Assembly (NCBI GenBank): GCA_944474755.1
Contig: OX104124.1
Location: forward strand, 46,329,342 to 46,393,341
Direction: 5' to 3'
DNA from: Limnoperna fortunei
Taxonomy: Eukaryota > Mollusca > Bivalvia > Mytilida > Modiolidae
Length of the DNA stretch: 64,000 nt
Shown: positions 44,913 to 58,456 of the stretch, one piece after another
Numbering within the stretch: position 1 is the first letter of the stretch
Layout: every line of letters starts with the position of its first letter
Position numbers and translations under genes: made by a program
The notes under the pieces: model-generated
The model's database searches: none
Seen by the model: only the letters and a program-made list of their open reading frames with translations
Told to the model about the DNA's origin: nothing

Positions 44913-46683
44913 TCTTCAATTTTTTTGTTACTACCTCAATTGAAATTATTTGAAATTTCATTTCTGAAGTTTCAATGAAAAAAAAGTTCTGTAGTTAGCG
45001 ATTAAATATATTTGATAATTTATGTTCTTTTTGTAATTTATACAACTACTGTAAAATATTTTTCATTCATATTATGGTATGACTCTGTTAGTGTCATCAG
45101 CATCAGTTATCTGTAGATAGCTTTATTTAATTGAGTTATTTACTTATTTAGGTTGATATATATACTTTGTATTGACTGAAGAGAAAAACTGTATTTTTAT
45201 AGTATTAATTCCTGTAAAAATAAAGACCTATCACTTTAATTTTGTAATTGTTCATATTTACATCTAACATCATTGATATCCACTGAATTATATGTACAAA
45301 TGAATAATAAACAATTGCTAGAATAAAAGATACAATGTGATTGTCTAATTTGCAAAATGTCACAAAATTTTGTTCTTTTTTTATTATCATGCAATCTGCA
45401 AAAGTAAATTTCTCAATAAATCAGTCAATCCGCTAAAGTACAAAAAAATCACATTGGCAAAATAAAAAGACAGAAAGCTTTAACCAATTAACAAAATAAT
45501 TAAATATTTTACTTCGCAATGACAAATATGCAACACATTATAGTACAAACCTACGAACCCATATACGTTATACCAGTATGTACTAATAAAGATCAAATTT
45601 AATTAGCAAATGGTAAGGACGTTTATCCGATTTTGATTAGTTGTAAACTCATCGCCGAAAGCATAAGCAACCAATCAAAATGACGTAAGTTTCCGACGAT
45701 GATGTAACTAATGACCGAAAGTTACATTAAAGACGGAATTCTAATTTCACTCTTTAAAAACAAATGAAGTATAGATACATACATTCATAGTCGTGACAAT
45801 ATGTCAGGTGTATTTTGGTTACAGTTGATATTCCTGCTGAAAAAAAATATAACGATTCCTGTATTGCAGTATTATGGTATATTAATGTACAGAGATCAAT
45901 ATTTCAGCTTTATTCAGGACGAGAACAACATATCAATCAATAAATTTAATTGCTTTTAAGGGATACCTAATGATCAAGCAGCTTCGGTTGTCACTGTAAA
46001 GGTATGATGATTTGGATATGGATCGAGAATTGTGCCTTTGTTTTGTTTTCTTTCGTCACCTACAGAAGGGATCTGAAACGAGCAAAGAGCCTTACATTCT
46101 CCATACATGTCACCCAATGAATAGGTTTGAATTCTTTGTTATTTATTACCTGACAACTTCCGAACGCAAGGACTTTCATATACATAGGAACGCACTGGTG
46201 GTTGAGTCCATGGAACTTTAACAGTACCACGCATTATTTGTTCTTGATATGGTTATTAAAAGCGAGTGAAATAGTGCATGACTATCAATGGGAATTTTCT
46301 TCCCGTTTGTGAAATATGACTCGCATGTATTAATATGATGCTATGCTGAAAGTACAGAGTTATTTGAAAATGCGACTGAATCATTTCTATGCAAGAAGAT
46401 GCATTCCACGAGAAATTGTTGGATGTGCATAGTAACAATGTTATTCCAAGTAGCCATGTTAGCTGCGATGGCTTTTCGACGAAAAACTTCCGCAAATAAT
46501 GACGTGTGGTAATCCCAAAATATTGTAAATAGAAGCAATTGCAAGGGCGCAATTGCGTCACCTACATCGACAAAGCAAATTAGCTGCATCGCTGTCATTT
46601 TACAAGAATAACCATGAGCTAATAAGCTGTAAACAACTTATAAAAACGCGACTCAATGATATCTATTACGTCATAATGACTGG
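44913..46683. other. Intergenic stretch with one dispersed repeat
   Basis: No coding region is supported. Bases 45890-46220 are a copy of the family at 24890 and 53215 (AATATTTCAGCTTTATTCAG; TACCTGACAACTTCC). The open frame at 46012-46221 belongs to that repeat. Confidence 0.45.
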
Positions 46684-48781
46684 TGTTACTACCATCCCAA
46701 GATGGCAGATGAAAAAACTGCTAAGATCGTTTTTTGTCTTTATGTTGGATTCTTTCGCGTTTTAACCATCGTTTTATCTGTACGATTGAGCCTACACTTC
46801 TGAAGAATATTAGTATTAAGTATTTGTGTTGTACTATGTTCCTATGGACAGATATTCCACTAGGAAAAATTGGCAATGATGATAGTAACCTCAATGATTA
46901 ATGTCAGACTTTGCACCTTATGTGATGATAGTAACGAGAAGTAAAACAACTGGCTTTCCTATATAATCTTCATATAATTTGAGTGTTTCTTAAAATTTTC
47001 TCACACAATAACAGGTTAACGTTTAACTATCAATGGCGTAAGTGTCATTGGCTCGATATAAAGTTAAATTCACGTGTAAAAACTAAAAAGTCACGCGTCA
47101 TTGTTATCGATTAACAATCTTCCAATTTTAAATAAAATAATTAAATAAAAATTCTATCTTATTAACCTAAATTACATTTCTTGTCCGACCTCAACTTTTC
47201 TTGAATTTTATTATTTTGTTTTTTCCTTCCTCCTTTCCATTAATTTTTAGAAAAAGTCTGTGAAACTCTGGAGGGGGTAACTCCAAGTATGTTAGGGTAC
47301 ATGTATGCGGCCCAGAAATATTTTACCCACCCCTTTCATATATACACCTGTTAAAAGAAAGACACACATTCATATATTTCTAATGCATTTATGTGAACTA
47401 TTCATATATAAGTATCTATAAATATGCATATTCAATATTTATCCTAAAATGCTTATATATTTATGCATATATAAAAAAATATTTACTTTGAGTTCATATT
47501 ATTATTGATCGTCTTCTGTTGTCATTGGTCTGATGAAGTTTTGGTGTCACTGTCACTGAAATTGCAAATAGTAGGCTATTGACATAGGACCGTTTGTAAA
47601 AGTACATTTTATCATATATGTTACATCAAATTTCCACCTTTTAACATATTGCATATCCAAAAAAGTAGACTTGGGCTGTACATATTTACCTACCTAATTT
47701 ATAATGGAAATTACCCCTCCCCCTTTTTAGTAAAACAAAAACCCACACAAAAAGTGTCCTTAGCTGATATCTCACTGTTGTTTTCGTTGTAAGTGGTGTT
47801 TTTGTTGTTGTTGGTGGTGGTTTTTTTAATGTTTTTTTTTTGTTGGGTGTGGTCGACAAAGAGAAACAATTTCACAATCCAAAACCGAAAATTAATTCGT
47901 CGGGGATGTAGGCCTGTCGCAAATCAGACTAGTAAAATTTATCCTTAGAGGATTTACATGAGTTTGGTCGCAATTACGTTTTTATGGTTTTTAAGGACTG
48001 GGTTACATTGGCAAAGCAAATTAATATTTTTTAAGCCTTTGCCTTTAAAAAGGTGATTTATTGACGGCTTGAAGGCTTTATTGAAGGCGTCACATTGAAG
48101 GCTGCATTGTTCAGCAATTGATAAGTTAAAGCAGTACACCCTGTTGTGAGCATGTTGTTATTCATCGAGAGATGTAACTCTTATATATAAATGCAATTAT
48201 TTGTTAATTAGATATTAAGGTATTGTTTATTGAAATTTATAATTAAATTTTTAATTCTGTAAATCTTCCGCAAAAAGTCCGTAAAACATGCGGAATTTAC
48301 GGAGGCTTCGTGAATAAGGTCCTTAGTCTAAAATGTCATTTTTAGTTACATTTTACACTTTATAACATTTCACAGTCAATTTAATTAATATTTATACAAT
48401 ATAGACCTATACAGACAACAACATGGCTTTCATCTTATCCCGGGCATGTTGCAATTGCTAACAAAAAAAAATAAATAAATAAAACAACAGAACAGCTTTG
48501 AATTGGGAAAAAAAATTGTTGTTAATACCATCTCTCTTTCCCGTTACTATCGTCCTTTGTAATTTTAATATTGCCGTAACTATCATCATTACCAATTTTT
48601 CCTAGTCGAATATCTCTCCATTCGGGCATTGTACAACACAAAATACTTAATATTCATATTCTTCAGAAGTGTAGGTTCAATCTTACCAATAAAATGATGG
48701 TTCAAATGCGAAAGAAACGAAAATAATAGGAAAAAACGATCTTAGCATTTTTTTCATCTGCCATCTTGGGATGGTAGTAAC
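46684..48781. mobile_element. Element with about 200-bp inverted arms
   Basis: The plus-strand text from 46684 (GTTACTACCATCCCAAGATG) to 46890 reappears inverted at 48574-48781 with about 85 percent identity by eye. The motif GATGATAGTAAC recurs at the inner edges and just outside. The 1.7-kb interior has no recognisable protein. It could be a non-autonomous foldback transposon or two separate inverted copies. Confidence 0.6.
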
Positions 48782-49877
48782 GTACGTTACTATCATCAGT
48801 TCCATAGGCGTAGCAGCCTGTACGGCAGGTACGGCTTCCGCCGTGCCAATAACTTTCTCAGAAATAAAAAAAAATGAATAAAATATTGCTCACGAATCCC
48901 ATCTTTTAAGACATGACATTAAATGCTAGTAAATCGCAAGAATGCAGGATTTTGCACCATTTACCCCCAGAGCTTCGTAAATGGTCGATTTCCTAAGGTA
49001 AAGAAAGTGATTCAGTCCGAGAAAAGGTTGCTCGGTCGCAAAAATATGGATCTATTAAAGGGATCGATGTCACAATCTTAAAGATCAAAATGTCGGTGAG
49101 TACGTAGAATACCTACAATCATGTTGGCAGTGTAAATTTCCAAAGTGACGTCAACAACAAAGGTAGGGGGTAGGAATTGTTTATTTTTGCGTTAGACTCC
49201 TTCGCTTACTTCGTTCGCGACAATACTTTTTTTTTTGTTTTCTGGCAATATTTAGCTCCAAATAATATGGGGTCAAATTCCTGTGATCAGTTTAACACCA
49301 GTGATAATGAAATTTTACATAAAAACGCCATGCGTTGTCTGGAGTAATAACGTCCAATAGCAGCCAATCGTATCTTCATGTCAAATTTAAAAGTTACAAT
49401 TAGAATCGAAATATTTGATAAAAGTCGTTATTGTTTGGATATTTGATTACAGTCGAGCGATGGATTTCTTAATTATGTTTTGTTTTGCTCTGTTTTTGTT
49501 TTTGTTTTGTTTGGTTTTTTTTTGAGTGGGAAGTGTGTTGAGGGGTGAGGGATAGTGGGGGGAAAAGGGTATGTAAATCTTATGAAAAGGCTGGGCAGAG
49601 CAGTTTAATATGTCTCTTTTTTCTCTCTATATGCATTGTTACCATTGTTAATTTTTCTTTAGCTTATGCAGATATACACAAACAATTTTGCACAGAATAC
49701 TAGCACATGTTTTTGTCTATTTCTAGCAAAGCTAACCACAGTCGTAGTTCTGGTTTGACGTAGTTGTATGATTGCTTTAGTTATGTCATATTGCATATTG
49801 ATTTTGAGAAAATAATCCACCTGTTAACTGTTTTTCAGCCATTACCTGTTATCTGTTTTCATAAACTGACATTTTTG
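48782..49877. other. Stretch without recognisable genes
   Basis: AT-rich, with T-rich low complexity around 49220 and 49490-49520. No supported feature. Confidence 0.4.
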
Positions 49878-49881
49878 TTAA

Positions 49882-51442
49882 AGGGAAACTTCGCGAAAAA
49901 ATGAAAATTTGATATGTTATTCTTCAAATAAAAAGAAATATAAATGCCTTTTGATGTTTTATTGTATTCTTTACCGTTACGCGTATAGAGTGGTTTAAAG
50001 GTGGTAAAATTTTGTGTATGGGGGCCGCCATATTGACAGTATTTTATCATGTGACTGCGTTTGTGACGTGATAAATGTAATTATCCAGTAAATATGATAA
50101 ATAATCCAGTTTAAAAATATGTTTTTCTGCCTTAGCTCTTTGAAGAATATATAAACTGTGGCGATGACTAATGACCGGCTGACAACATAAGATTACCAAA
50201 TACGTCTTAATGTTTTAATGCTCTTTGTTTTAATAAAAGTATTTTTGGACAAAATTTTAACCTGTCTTTATTTAACTCAGATATAATTTACCTAAATAAT
50301 AATTGTAATAAAAAATATTTATATGATTATTTTTATATATAAAATAAAATTCCGTGGATAATTTTGCACGTCTTGAAACGGCAGTTGTACCTGGACGTGA
50401 AAATGTTACAGGTAAATCATTACTCGTTTATGAAGGGTAATTAACAGAATTAGCAGGTAAACAAACAGGATGTTTATTGCAATTATTAGATCATTTGATG
50501 CCGACTTTGAAGTATGAATATTCGGACTTTTTCAAACGCTAACCAGATTAAAGGTTAATCATGTAATTCGAAATTAGAAAGGCACACCCCTCCTGCCAAG
50601 ACAGGTATGATTTGAATACACCGAAGTGTCAGAACACAAGATGTATATAAGATTTCGAATACCTTATAAAGATGCTAAGGCTGAGGAAACGTAAAACTTA
50701 CACGTTAACTCAAATATACACAACATGTAAAAGTTTGGAAACTGTGTTACGCACACGCACAATAAATGTTACCAGTAATAATAATTATAATAATAACAAT
50801 AATAATAATTATAAATGTACTAAACGTGAAGTGAAATTTTGATGCGCGAAAACCGGAGTATTTAAAAAATATTTCATTTAACGATCGTTATTTCTTAAAT
50901 AGTCAACTTCGCAAATATTTTGTTTAAAAAAGTTTCGTTCAATAAGTTGCTTAATCTGATTAAGTTGAAAATATAATACGAATAATTTTGAATTTAATTA
51001 ATATTTATGGGCTTGTTTTCCTATCAAAACTATTACTTTCTTTCCATTTAAAGTTATTGCTGCGGTGGAAATAGTCTTAGGTCGAAGTCTTTAAATTAGT
51101 TAACTACTTGTTACACATGCAAGTCGGTTTTCTTGCTTATATATAGATCAGGAATACTAAACGTAATCTTTCCACAACCTTGTCTTATAATACAACCTTC
51201 TGTTATTGACCGTTTCGCGTTATTATCATACGACGACTTTTAAGGTACTTGGATGTCTAGTATCGCCATCTAGTGACGAGATGGTGACAAGATGGCGGAC
51301 CTCCATATGTGCATTTTTTACACGGTAAATTCCATGCAGAAACTTAACCACTGAAAATATAATAAAACATCAAGAGGCAAATGTGTTTCTTTTTAGTTGA
51401 AGAATAACATATCAAATTTTCATTTTTTCGCGAAGTTTCCCT
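49882..51442. mobile_element. piggyBac-like non-autonomous element
   Basis: TTAA flanks both ends (49878-49881 and 51443-51446). The termini are AGGGAAACTTCGCGAAAAAA and its inverse, and the inverted arms extend about 90 bp with few differences. TTAA target duplication and a G-triplet start are the hallmarks of piggyBac-type transposition. No transposase frame is present in the 1.56 kb, so it would be mobilised in trans. Confidence 0.8.
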
Positions 51443-51446
51443 TTAA

Positions 51447-52583
51447 CTGTTATAAGGAAAATATAAACCGTGTTTGCTGTTAATAGTCAGAACACTGTTA
51501 AATGTTGTACCTGTCAGATTTTTTCCTGTTATTCCTTAGAAATTTCTCAATTCAGCTGTTATCGGTTTTGTTTTATTTTTAAATTCACTGTTTTCGGTTT
51601 TTTATGCAAATTGCTGTTATCTGTTATCATTATTTTAAATGTTCTGCTATCTGTTTTGGTAAAAATAAAACAAGTGTTTCCCTGTTAATGGACCCCTCTT
51701 AACCCCGTCAATAAAGTTGAAGATAATATAGCTAAAAGCCTTCTCATGGTCCCAAATATTTTTGAGGTAAATGCCGTGAATACATTCTGAATATTATTTC
51801 TATCATGATGTTAAACGGGGTTGTACGCGTAATATATACATGCACATTGTATTTATGTGAATATTGTATGATAAATAATCGGAAGAATGTTAATTGATTT
51901 AGAATGCATTGAAATAAACAATCGAAGACTCCTGAGCATCTGAAAAACGTTTTGTTTACTATCCTTGCATCCAATGTGTAAATAAAACGCAAAACTGAAT
52001 GGTCATTATAGAAAACATTTCCTTAAAATATCAATAAGTCTACTATTTATAATATTTTGACCGCTATCTTTTTGAGGGCCACTAAAATTATGATCGTTTA
52101 TGTAGAACATTTTTCGGTACAGTTATGCTATTATTTATGTAATTTCAGTCTTTTTATAGTGAAATTTATTTCTTTCGGGTTGTCTGCCATTGACAATTGA
52201 TATTGCCGGGTTTGCACGAGTTGTTTTATTTAGCAACACGGATGTGCGGCCCAAATGGTTCACTTTTTTAACCTCTCCAAAATATATGAAATGGTAGCTT
52301 TTTTTCATTGAAAAATATATCATTGCGTAGTTGTAAATTATCTAAATATATCAATGCCTCAATTCTCATCTTATGCATGTTTAGTCTATGTAAACTACAG
52401 TGATGTTTTACAAACAAAGTGTTTCATTAACATCACTTGATCATTTAAGTAAGCAAGTAAATTTTATATATATTTTGGTAGTGAATGGACTATGTTGTCA
52501 ATGGGGATATACAGCAATAAAATATATGAATACGTCAGATTTAATAATTCAATTAGGTCCCGTTTTATATGGTCCCGTTTTTA
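51447..52583. other. Stretch without recognisable genes
   Basis: AT-rich, no supported gene or repeat. The open frame at 52400-52768 only overlaps the hairpin that follows and has no independent support. Confidence 0.4.
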
Positions 52584-52691
52584 GATGGGCCCGAGCTTTC
52601 TCTTTTTCCTTGTCCTATACGGATGTGTTGTTCTTTGTCTCCCTCTTTCTCACCCTGAAGAAGGTCTTTGGACCGAAAGCTCGGGCCCATC
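52584..52691 (+). ncRNA. Hammerhead-like core inside a 17-bp stem
   Basis: GATGGGCCCGAGCTTTC at 52584-52600 is the exact inverse of 52675-52691. Within it lies CTGAAGA, a GGTC-TTTG-GACC hairpin and then GAAA, which is the order CUGANGA, stem II, GAAA of a hammerhead ribozyme. The closing stem would be stem III. I cannot find a convincing stem I in the pyrimidine-rich segment 52604-52655. Penelope-like elements often carry hammerhead motifs; this may be a decayed one or only a look-alike. Confidence 0.35.
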
Positions 52692-53214
52692 TTTATTGTT
52701 GTTTGATTTTTAATTTTTATTTTTATTTGTCTTTTCGATTTTACCTTTTAACCTTGTGGCGTACATGACCTTTATTACTACTCGTATTATTTATTTCGCC
52801 ACCACACAACCTTCATTATTATACTTTGTATAACCCACAATTGGGTTTATACAACGGAACATAGCTGTATTACAAGTCCGAAGTCGGGTATGTGTACGCG
52901 TTATATTCATGCTACACGGAAAATAAACATTACATATCCCATTCGCAGGTAGACATTAGCTGCCAAAACGTTTTAAATGAATATTTTTATTTTCATTCAT
53001 AATTCTGAATTATTGTATCTTTCCACAAAAATAAAGAGATTCCTCTTTTCCGTCCATGTCTAACTGCGCGGTTTTTTTTTGAAAATTTATATACAAATCG
53101 GTATAGTTTTTAAAACAATCTTATATAAAAATGGGTATGCTTTTTAATCTTAATTGAAAAAAAATATGGTTTCATATAAATATGGTCATGTTTGTGTCTA
53201 TTTTAATATTGATT

Positions 53215-53630
53215 GATTGATTGGATGTCTGCTTTACGTCCAGCGAGCAGTATTTCAGCTATATTCAGGACGGGAACAAGTTAACAAACAATAAATCAAC
53301 GGAAAATGGGGGCGGGATGGGTCACAGGGAATACAATTTTGACTGCCAGTGGAAAAGTATGGTTTTGGGTAGGGGCAGAAAATTTAGCCTTTTGTAGCGG
53401 CTACAATGAGCCTACTCTTTTTCGAAATCTACAAAAGGGGTCTTAATCGTGCAAGGAGCGTGGCACTCTCCAAACACGTTACCCACTACGGTCCGCGGTC
53501 AGGTTTTTCGTATTATGACCTGACAACCCCCCAACAAGTGGGTCTCCCCTATCCGCCACCCAGGGACGCGCTGGGCTGCTTTGTGGGTCGAGCACTGGGA
53601 ACCCTCCCAGTATGGTCCCAGTCCATTTTA
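53215..53630 (+). repeat. Dispersed repeat family, longest copy
   Basis: Carries TATTTCAGCTATATTCAGGA, GACTGCCAGTGGAAAAGTAT, TTTGTAGCGGCTACAA and ACCTGACAACCCCCC. It aligns in the same order with 24890-25065 and 45890-46220 and is more GC-rich than its surroundings. The 76-residue open frame within it is not shared by the other copies. Confidence 0.65.
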
Positions 53631-53699
53631 ATATAAATATGCCCCATTAAAGTGTAATTTGAACAATGACATTGTGTTTTCTTCTTCACTATGTTATCG

Positions 53700-53920
53700 T
53701 TTTGTGTATATAAATATGACCTTCTTTTAAGTTTACTGAATATAAATATAAGTTATGAAAATTGTTCATTTTATATAAATATTGGTTGTGAAAATTGCTC
53801 ATTTTATATAAATATGGGTCATGAAAATTGAAACTTGATATACATGGGTCATGAAAATTGAAACTTGATATACATGGGTCATGAAAATTGGAAATTTTAT
53901 ATAAATATGGGTATTGAATT
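53700..53920. repeat. Short minisatellite of 35-46-bp units
   Basis: GGGTCATGAAAATTG plus AAACTTGATATACAT or TTTTATATAAATAT repeats five to six times. Two adjacent 35-bp units are identical. Confidence 0.7.
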
Positions 53921-56534
53921 CAAATAAAAAATGGCACATCCCCACCCTAAAAATTACCAAGTTACCCCCTGTGGCCCTGTGCCGCATTTTGCTTATCGTA
54001 ATTGATGTTTATACAAGTGTTTTCAGCGAAGTCCGCGTCATTGATAATCTCTTGTAGATTCCTCCGTTATGATCGAAGAACCATCATAATTACATGTAAC
54101 CAAAGTCTTCCGAGCTCTCATCTTCGCTAGCCAAGTGTTACGATCAGGTCCCCCCTCTCTTCAGAGGATAAGAGTATCGGATCGTAACCCTTAGCTACTG
54201 ATGATGCCAAGCGCTGTAATTGATCAGGATTTTAAAGACCCCATTGGCCGAAACTATTATACGTTGAAAAGTGAAACGATAACAGAATTAATGTTCTTTA
54301 ATAACAAACTTCTGATGATATTTATAATACTGTGATAAACCATTTAAAAACTACAAGTTCTTTTACAGTTATTATAAAAAATGTCTTACTGCCCAATCTT
54401 ATTCAATATCTACATGATTACAAGCAGTATCACTTACATTGTAAATAGAGATATTAAAATTGATTGATTCTAAACATAAATATTCTGTACATAAAAAAAT
54501 AATATAAAAAAAGAATGTCACACTACACTTGCATGAATTTCAGACTCAAAAACCCTAAAATACAGGAGTTTAAGGCCCCCAATCGCCGTTTTTTGGGTAC
54601 CTCCTAAATTTTTTATAGAACCCCCTGCATAAAAAGCCAGTGAAACCCCTGGTTATAGTTACATGAAAACAAATACAATTAAAATTTAATATTATTATTA
54701 CTTTTAAATGTATGTTACAATAAGTTAAATTAAAATGTGCATTTGACACATATCAATAATAAGTTTATGCATTTATTTATGTTGGAACTGAATTAAAGAT
54801 AGCTATATTCATATAGTGTTTGAACAATGTCAACTTAAAATTGTTTGTTTAAATTCAATAAAAGTTTGAATTCTGTTTAATTGTATAATTCTGATTTAAG
54901 GATTTGGGTAATTCTACTTTTGTACATCCACCAAATAAATCTTAAGTGGGGAAATATTCTTTTTCATTTCAAACTAGTATTCAAACTAATATTCAGTGTT
55001 CAATTGCAGTTCAACATGCAAATAATGAAAACCCATGAAAACCACCAAAGGACTCGATTAAAGTGAATCAATAGACCAAGAGTAATTCTGAATGAATCAA
55101 AGTGGGTCATACAAATTTCTGATTGGTTTAACTTGTTGACGGGTTGGGAGAATTTACCTTCTTAATATTCATGATTGTTATTTTAGCTCATTTGCTCATT
55201 TTTAGCTCATAGAATAAATAAATCATGCAAGAACATACATGTCTTTACTAAAAAGGATACAAACGTTCAGATATTTGGATAGATATTTTCTACTTTTTGG
55301 GGTCAAATTGATCCTACGGAAACACGATTGTGTTGTAGCTACTTTTCGAAATTAATCTGCAATTTACCGGTTGTGATTGGCCTCCGTGGCCCAGGTCCAT
55401 TGTCGTAAGTCAATTTGTTTATCGGTCCATGAAGGAAAACTTAAATAAATTTAAAATTTGTGACAAGTAAGTTTATCAGCCTCTTGTATCAATTAACTGT
55501 GCAACCGGTTTGGAACAGTTCAACATCCGATAGCTCTACCCACCACAACCAGACGATCAAGTTTGAAAATGTGGTCCATACATTCAGTGATTTCCGCGAG
55601 TAAGCTTTGTCGATTCATTCAAACTATGTAGACATATATCTAGCTAAAGTTTGCAATTATTAATATCGTTTGTGCTGCTATTGGGCAAAAATCTCCATTT
55701 GAATGTAGTTGTCAGATCAGATGACCCCTTTTAGGGGTTTTCCCCCTTTAAAGGTCAAAAGTCATGTTTTTTGCTTATTGAATGAAAACTATTTCAGAAA
55801 GAAAAAAGCTGTTGCTTGCTTAAATGTTCAGCTCAAGAAGCTCTACAAAAGTCTCTGTTTAGACCATATTCATCTGATAACCTCTTTTAGGGATTTGCCA
55901 CTTTATTAACTTTAAGTTCAAAAATCATGTTTTCTGCTTAGGCAAACAGAATTACTTGTTTCTGGTCTCCCAACACTCGCAAAAATAGGGTAAGTAGGTA
56001 GGAAAATCTATTTTTGTTTTTTTTTCATTATTATTTTTCTTTCAGACCTGTCAGTCTACTTCCTGCTTGGGACTTCATTTAGCGGGGGCTTCTGTGTCCC
56101 ATGGACACTTTCTTAGATTTTTTTGGTTTAAGAAAGTCAGAAGAGTATGAAATGAATGACATTTTTACCAAAAGAAAACCTGTCCGGATAATAATTAAAA
56201 AATGTGCATTTGATTTCAGTGCAACTTAAGGATATTATTACATATATCAGGTGGGTAAAAAGCCTATTGATGCTGCAGGAAATAATTGTCAAGGTCAACA
56301 TTTGATAAAAAAAATTGAAAATTGTCCACAAAATGTTCTGCAAAATTTAAACGAGGGTATCAGTGATCGCTAGATCAACTTTGTCTAGTTTATTTTTTAT
56401 TATGATTTCTTGTAATTATGTAAAACACTAATTCTATGGTTAGCTCGAGTAAAATTCATTGACTTTATTTTCAGTGTATATGTCCTAAACCCACTTAATT
56501 AAGTTTTGTCTAATTTTTAAAAATTTATTTTTAG
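53921..56534. other. Stretch upstream of the HECT relic
   Basis: No coding exon is supported. Bases 56035-56115 are a solo end of the 43670-type element (shared TTCAGACCTGTC and TGTCCCATGGACAC). The open frame at 55709-55909 looks non-coding. Confidence 0.4.
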
Positions 56535-56674
56535 CACTAAGCATTCTCCAGAATGGGAAAATTCCAAAATTTCTTGATGCAGAAATTCTTCAAGAACTTG
56601 TAGATAACTCGTCGCCATCCATCAATATGTATTGCAAACCTGAAAACTGAACTGGATGTACTGGAATAGTTGAG
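56535..56674 (+). pseudogene. HECT-type E3 ligase relic, upstream exon
   Basis: Acceptor TTTATTTTTAG precedes, donor GTAAAA follows. The first 32 or so codons read L-S-I-L-Q-N-G-K-I-P-K-F-L, then E-I-L-Q-E-L, which matches the HECT-associated segment of a large bivalve E3 family (G2E3-like C-terminal lobe). The continuation I-A-N-L-K-T-E-L-D-V-L is present in another frame, and a further shift of one base is needed near 56664 before the donor. Two frame breaks and an in-frame TGA at about 56647 show the copy is dead at this exon. Confidence 0.65.
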
Positions 56675-56746
56675 GTAAAAATTGTATTACAAATTATAAT
56701 GGTCTTTTGGCAAGATAAGGTCAGATTTCACTCTTTGCTACTATAA

Positions 56747-57208
56747 GTAGCACAGTAGTAAATGTTTTGGCTATAGTCGAAAACACTAACATTTCTGTGA
56801 TTTGCATACCTTTCTAACATTGATCAGCATTTACCTGGACTAGGAAATTAATAAACTTTCATTTACCATTTAAAAAATATATGCCATATATATCCGTGAC
56901 CAATTCCTTTTTTCGCTAGTTAGAACATTTTGAGACGCTCCCACTTTTACATGCAATTTCTAATGCAGTGAATGTAAAAATACTACATTGTTTAAAAAAT
57001 TACCAAAATTTTATCTTGCAAGATTTGAGAAAAATTTTACCACTTTTTAAAACTTAATTGATGCAGGAGCTTACAGCTAAAAAATTGTACACATCTAACC
57101 ACTATTTACCAAATCAGAACACAACGAAGTATTCAGTACTGTACTTAATGTAGGGTACACAATCTGGTAACTTGTTACTGGTACACATTTACTACTGTTA
57201 TGCCTATA
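56747..57208 (+). repeat. Direct duplication, copy 1 (462 bp)
   Basis: Almost identical to 58457-58917 from GTAGCACAGTAGTAAATG to TGCCTATA, offset 1710 bp, with only a few substitutions and a small indel. Both copies lie in the HECT intron. Confidence 0.85.
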
Positions 57209-58456
57209 CCAAGCTTGCAAGAGAACCAATTTAGCCAATATTTCTACATCAAGTACATAGGTCATATTTGAATTAAAATCAATAAAAGATATATTGGTAT
57301 TCAAAGTGTTCTTGAAAAATTCTTCTATTCTTTAGCCCTACCCAAGGAGAAAAATTGCATATGTATATAACATGTGTTTGAAGACATCTTCAGAATAAAA
57401 ATTTGCATATCTGTCACTGCCCCTGCACTTTTAAATAAGAAAATAATATCAAAGTTCTATAACAGATACCTTTTAAATGCCCTAGCATTATTTTATACTA
57501 TTGGCCAGCCCAATCTATGCTGGCACACTAAGATATGGTGGCTTTCAATAGCTGACCACTCCATCCTTTAAACTATGCCATATTGTCCCCTAAATTGTTT
57601 CAAAGTGGCTTCAAATTAACAATATGGTGCTTTTAGACAAGAAAACATATTAAACATTCAAGTACAAATAAATGAACAAATTTTAATTTAACCTGTTTTA
57701 TACCTTCAATTAGTGCAAAATAAAAGTACCAATATTTCAGTCAAAGGCTGTTGATAACACTAAATTCCACAAAAAATTCTACTTAAGTAAAGGAAACCTG
57801 ATTTCTCTTTTAAGTTGGATATTTTGACCCTTATTATGCCTTTACAAAACATCTGTTGAACAGGTTTTGTTAAATCATGTGCATAATAATCACTTTTATA
57901 GACAATACATTACCATTTTTGGCTAATTTTTGCTTTTTTTGGACTAAAATTTTAAAAAATTTGAACTTGTTCCTATTAATTTGCTTAATTGTGGCCCTAA
58001 ATTCAGCAGTTGGGGACAAAATCTAGTTTTCAGCCAAAGGTTTTCATTGTCATTTCAAAACTTTGGGAGAAATTGAGCCAAAGTTCAAACTGATCAGAAC
58101 GGTTTGAAATTTACCTTATTTTTGGCCTAATTTTTTATATCGAAATTTAATTTTATGCACAGGAATAATATTGCCCAATTCATTGCGAAAAGTAAAGATG
58201 ATCATACAGAAAAAAGTTAAAATGGAATAAAGACAGGAGAACACTTTCCTGTGATTGTATGTGGTTTTTTAATATGTGTATATAGAAAAATGCAAAAAGT
58301 GCTGACTTAGCAGTTTTTATAGTGTCCATTAGACAATACCTTCTTTTTGAGTACTGCCTTCAGTTAGTTTCAACAAGAGATACCACAATCTATGCAAAAA
58401 ATAACCTTGATGTACTCTCAGAAATAAAAATCCACAAAACATCATCTGACATATAG
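57209..58456. other. Sequence between the duplicated blocks
   Basis: No exon or RNA gene is recognisable. The family's missing middle HECT exon was looked for here and not found. Confidence 0.4.

Noticed and set aside
52400..52768. 122-residue plus-strand ORF
   Set aside because: Hydrophobic, low-complexity composition; it overlaps the hammerhead-like hairpin and has no start or splice context.
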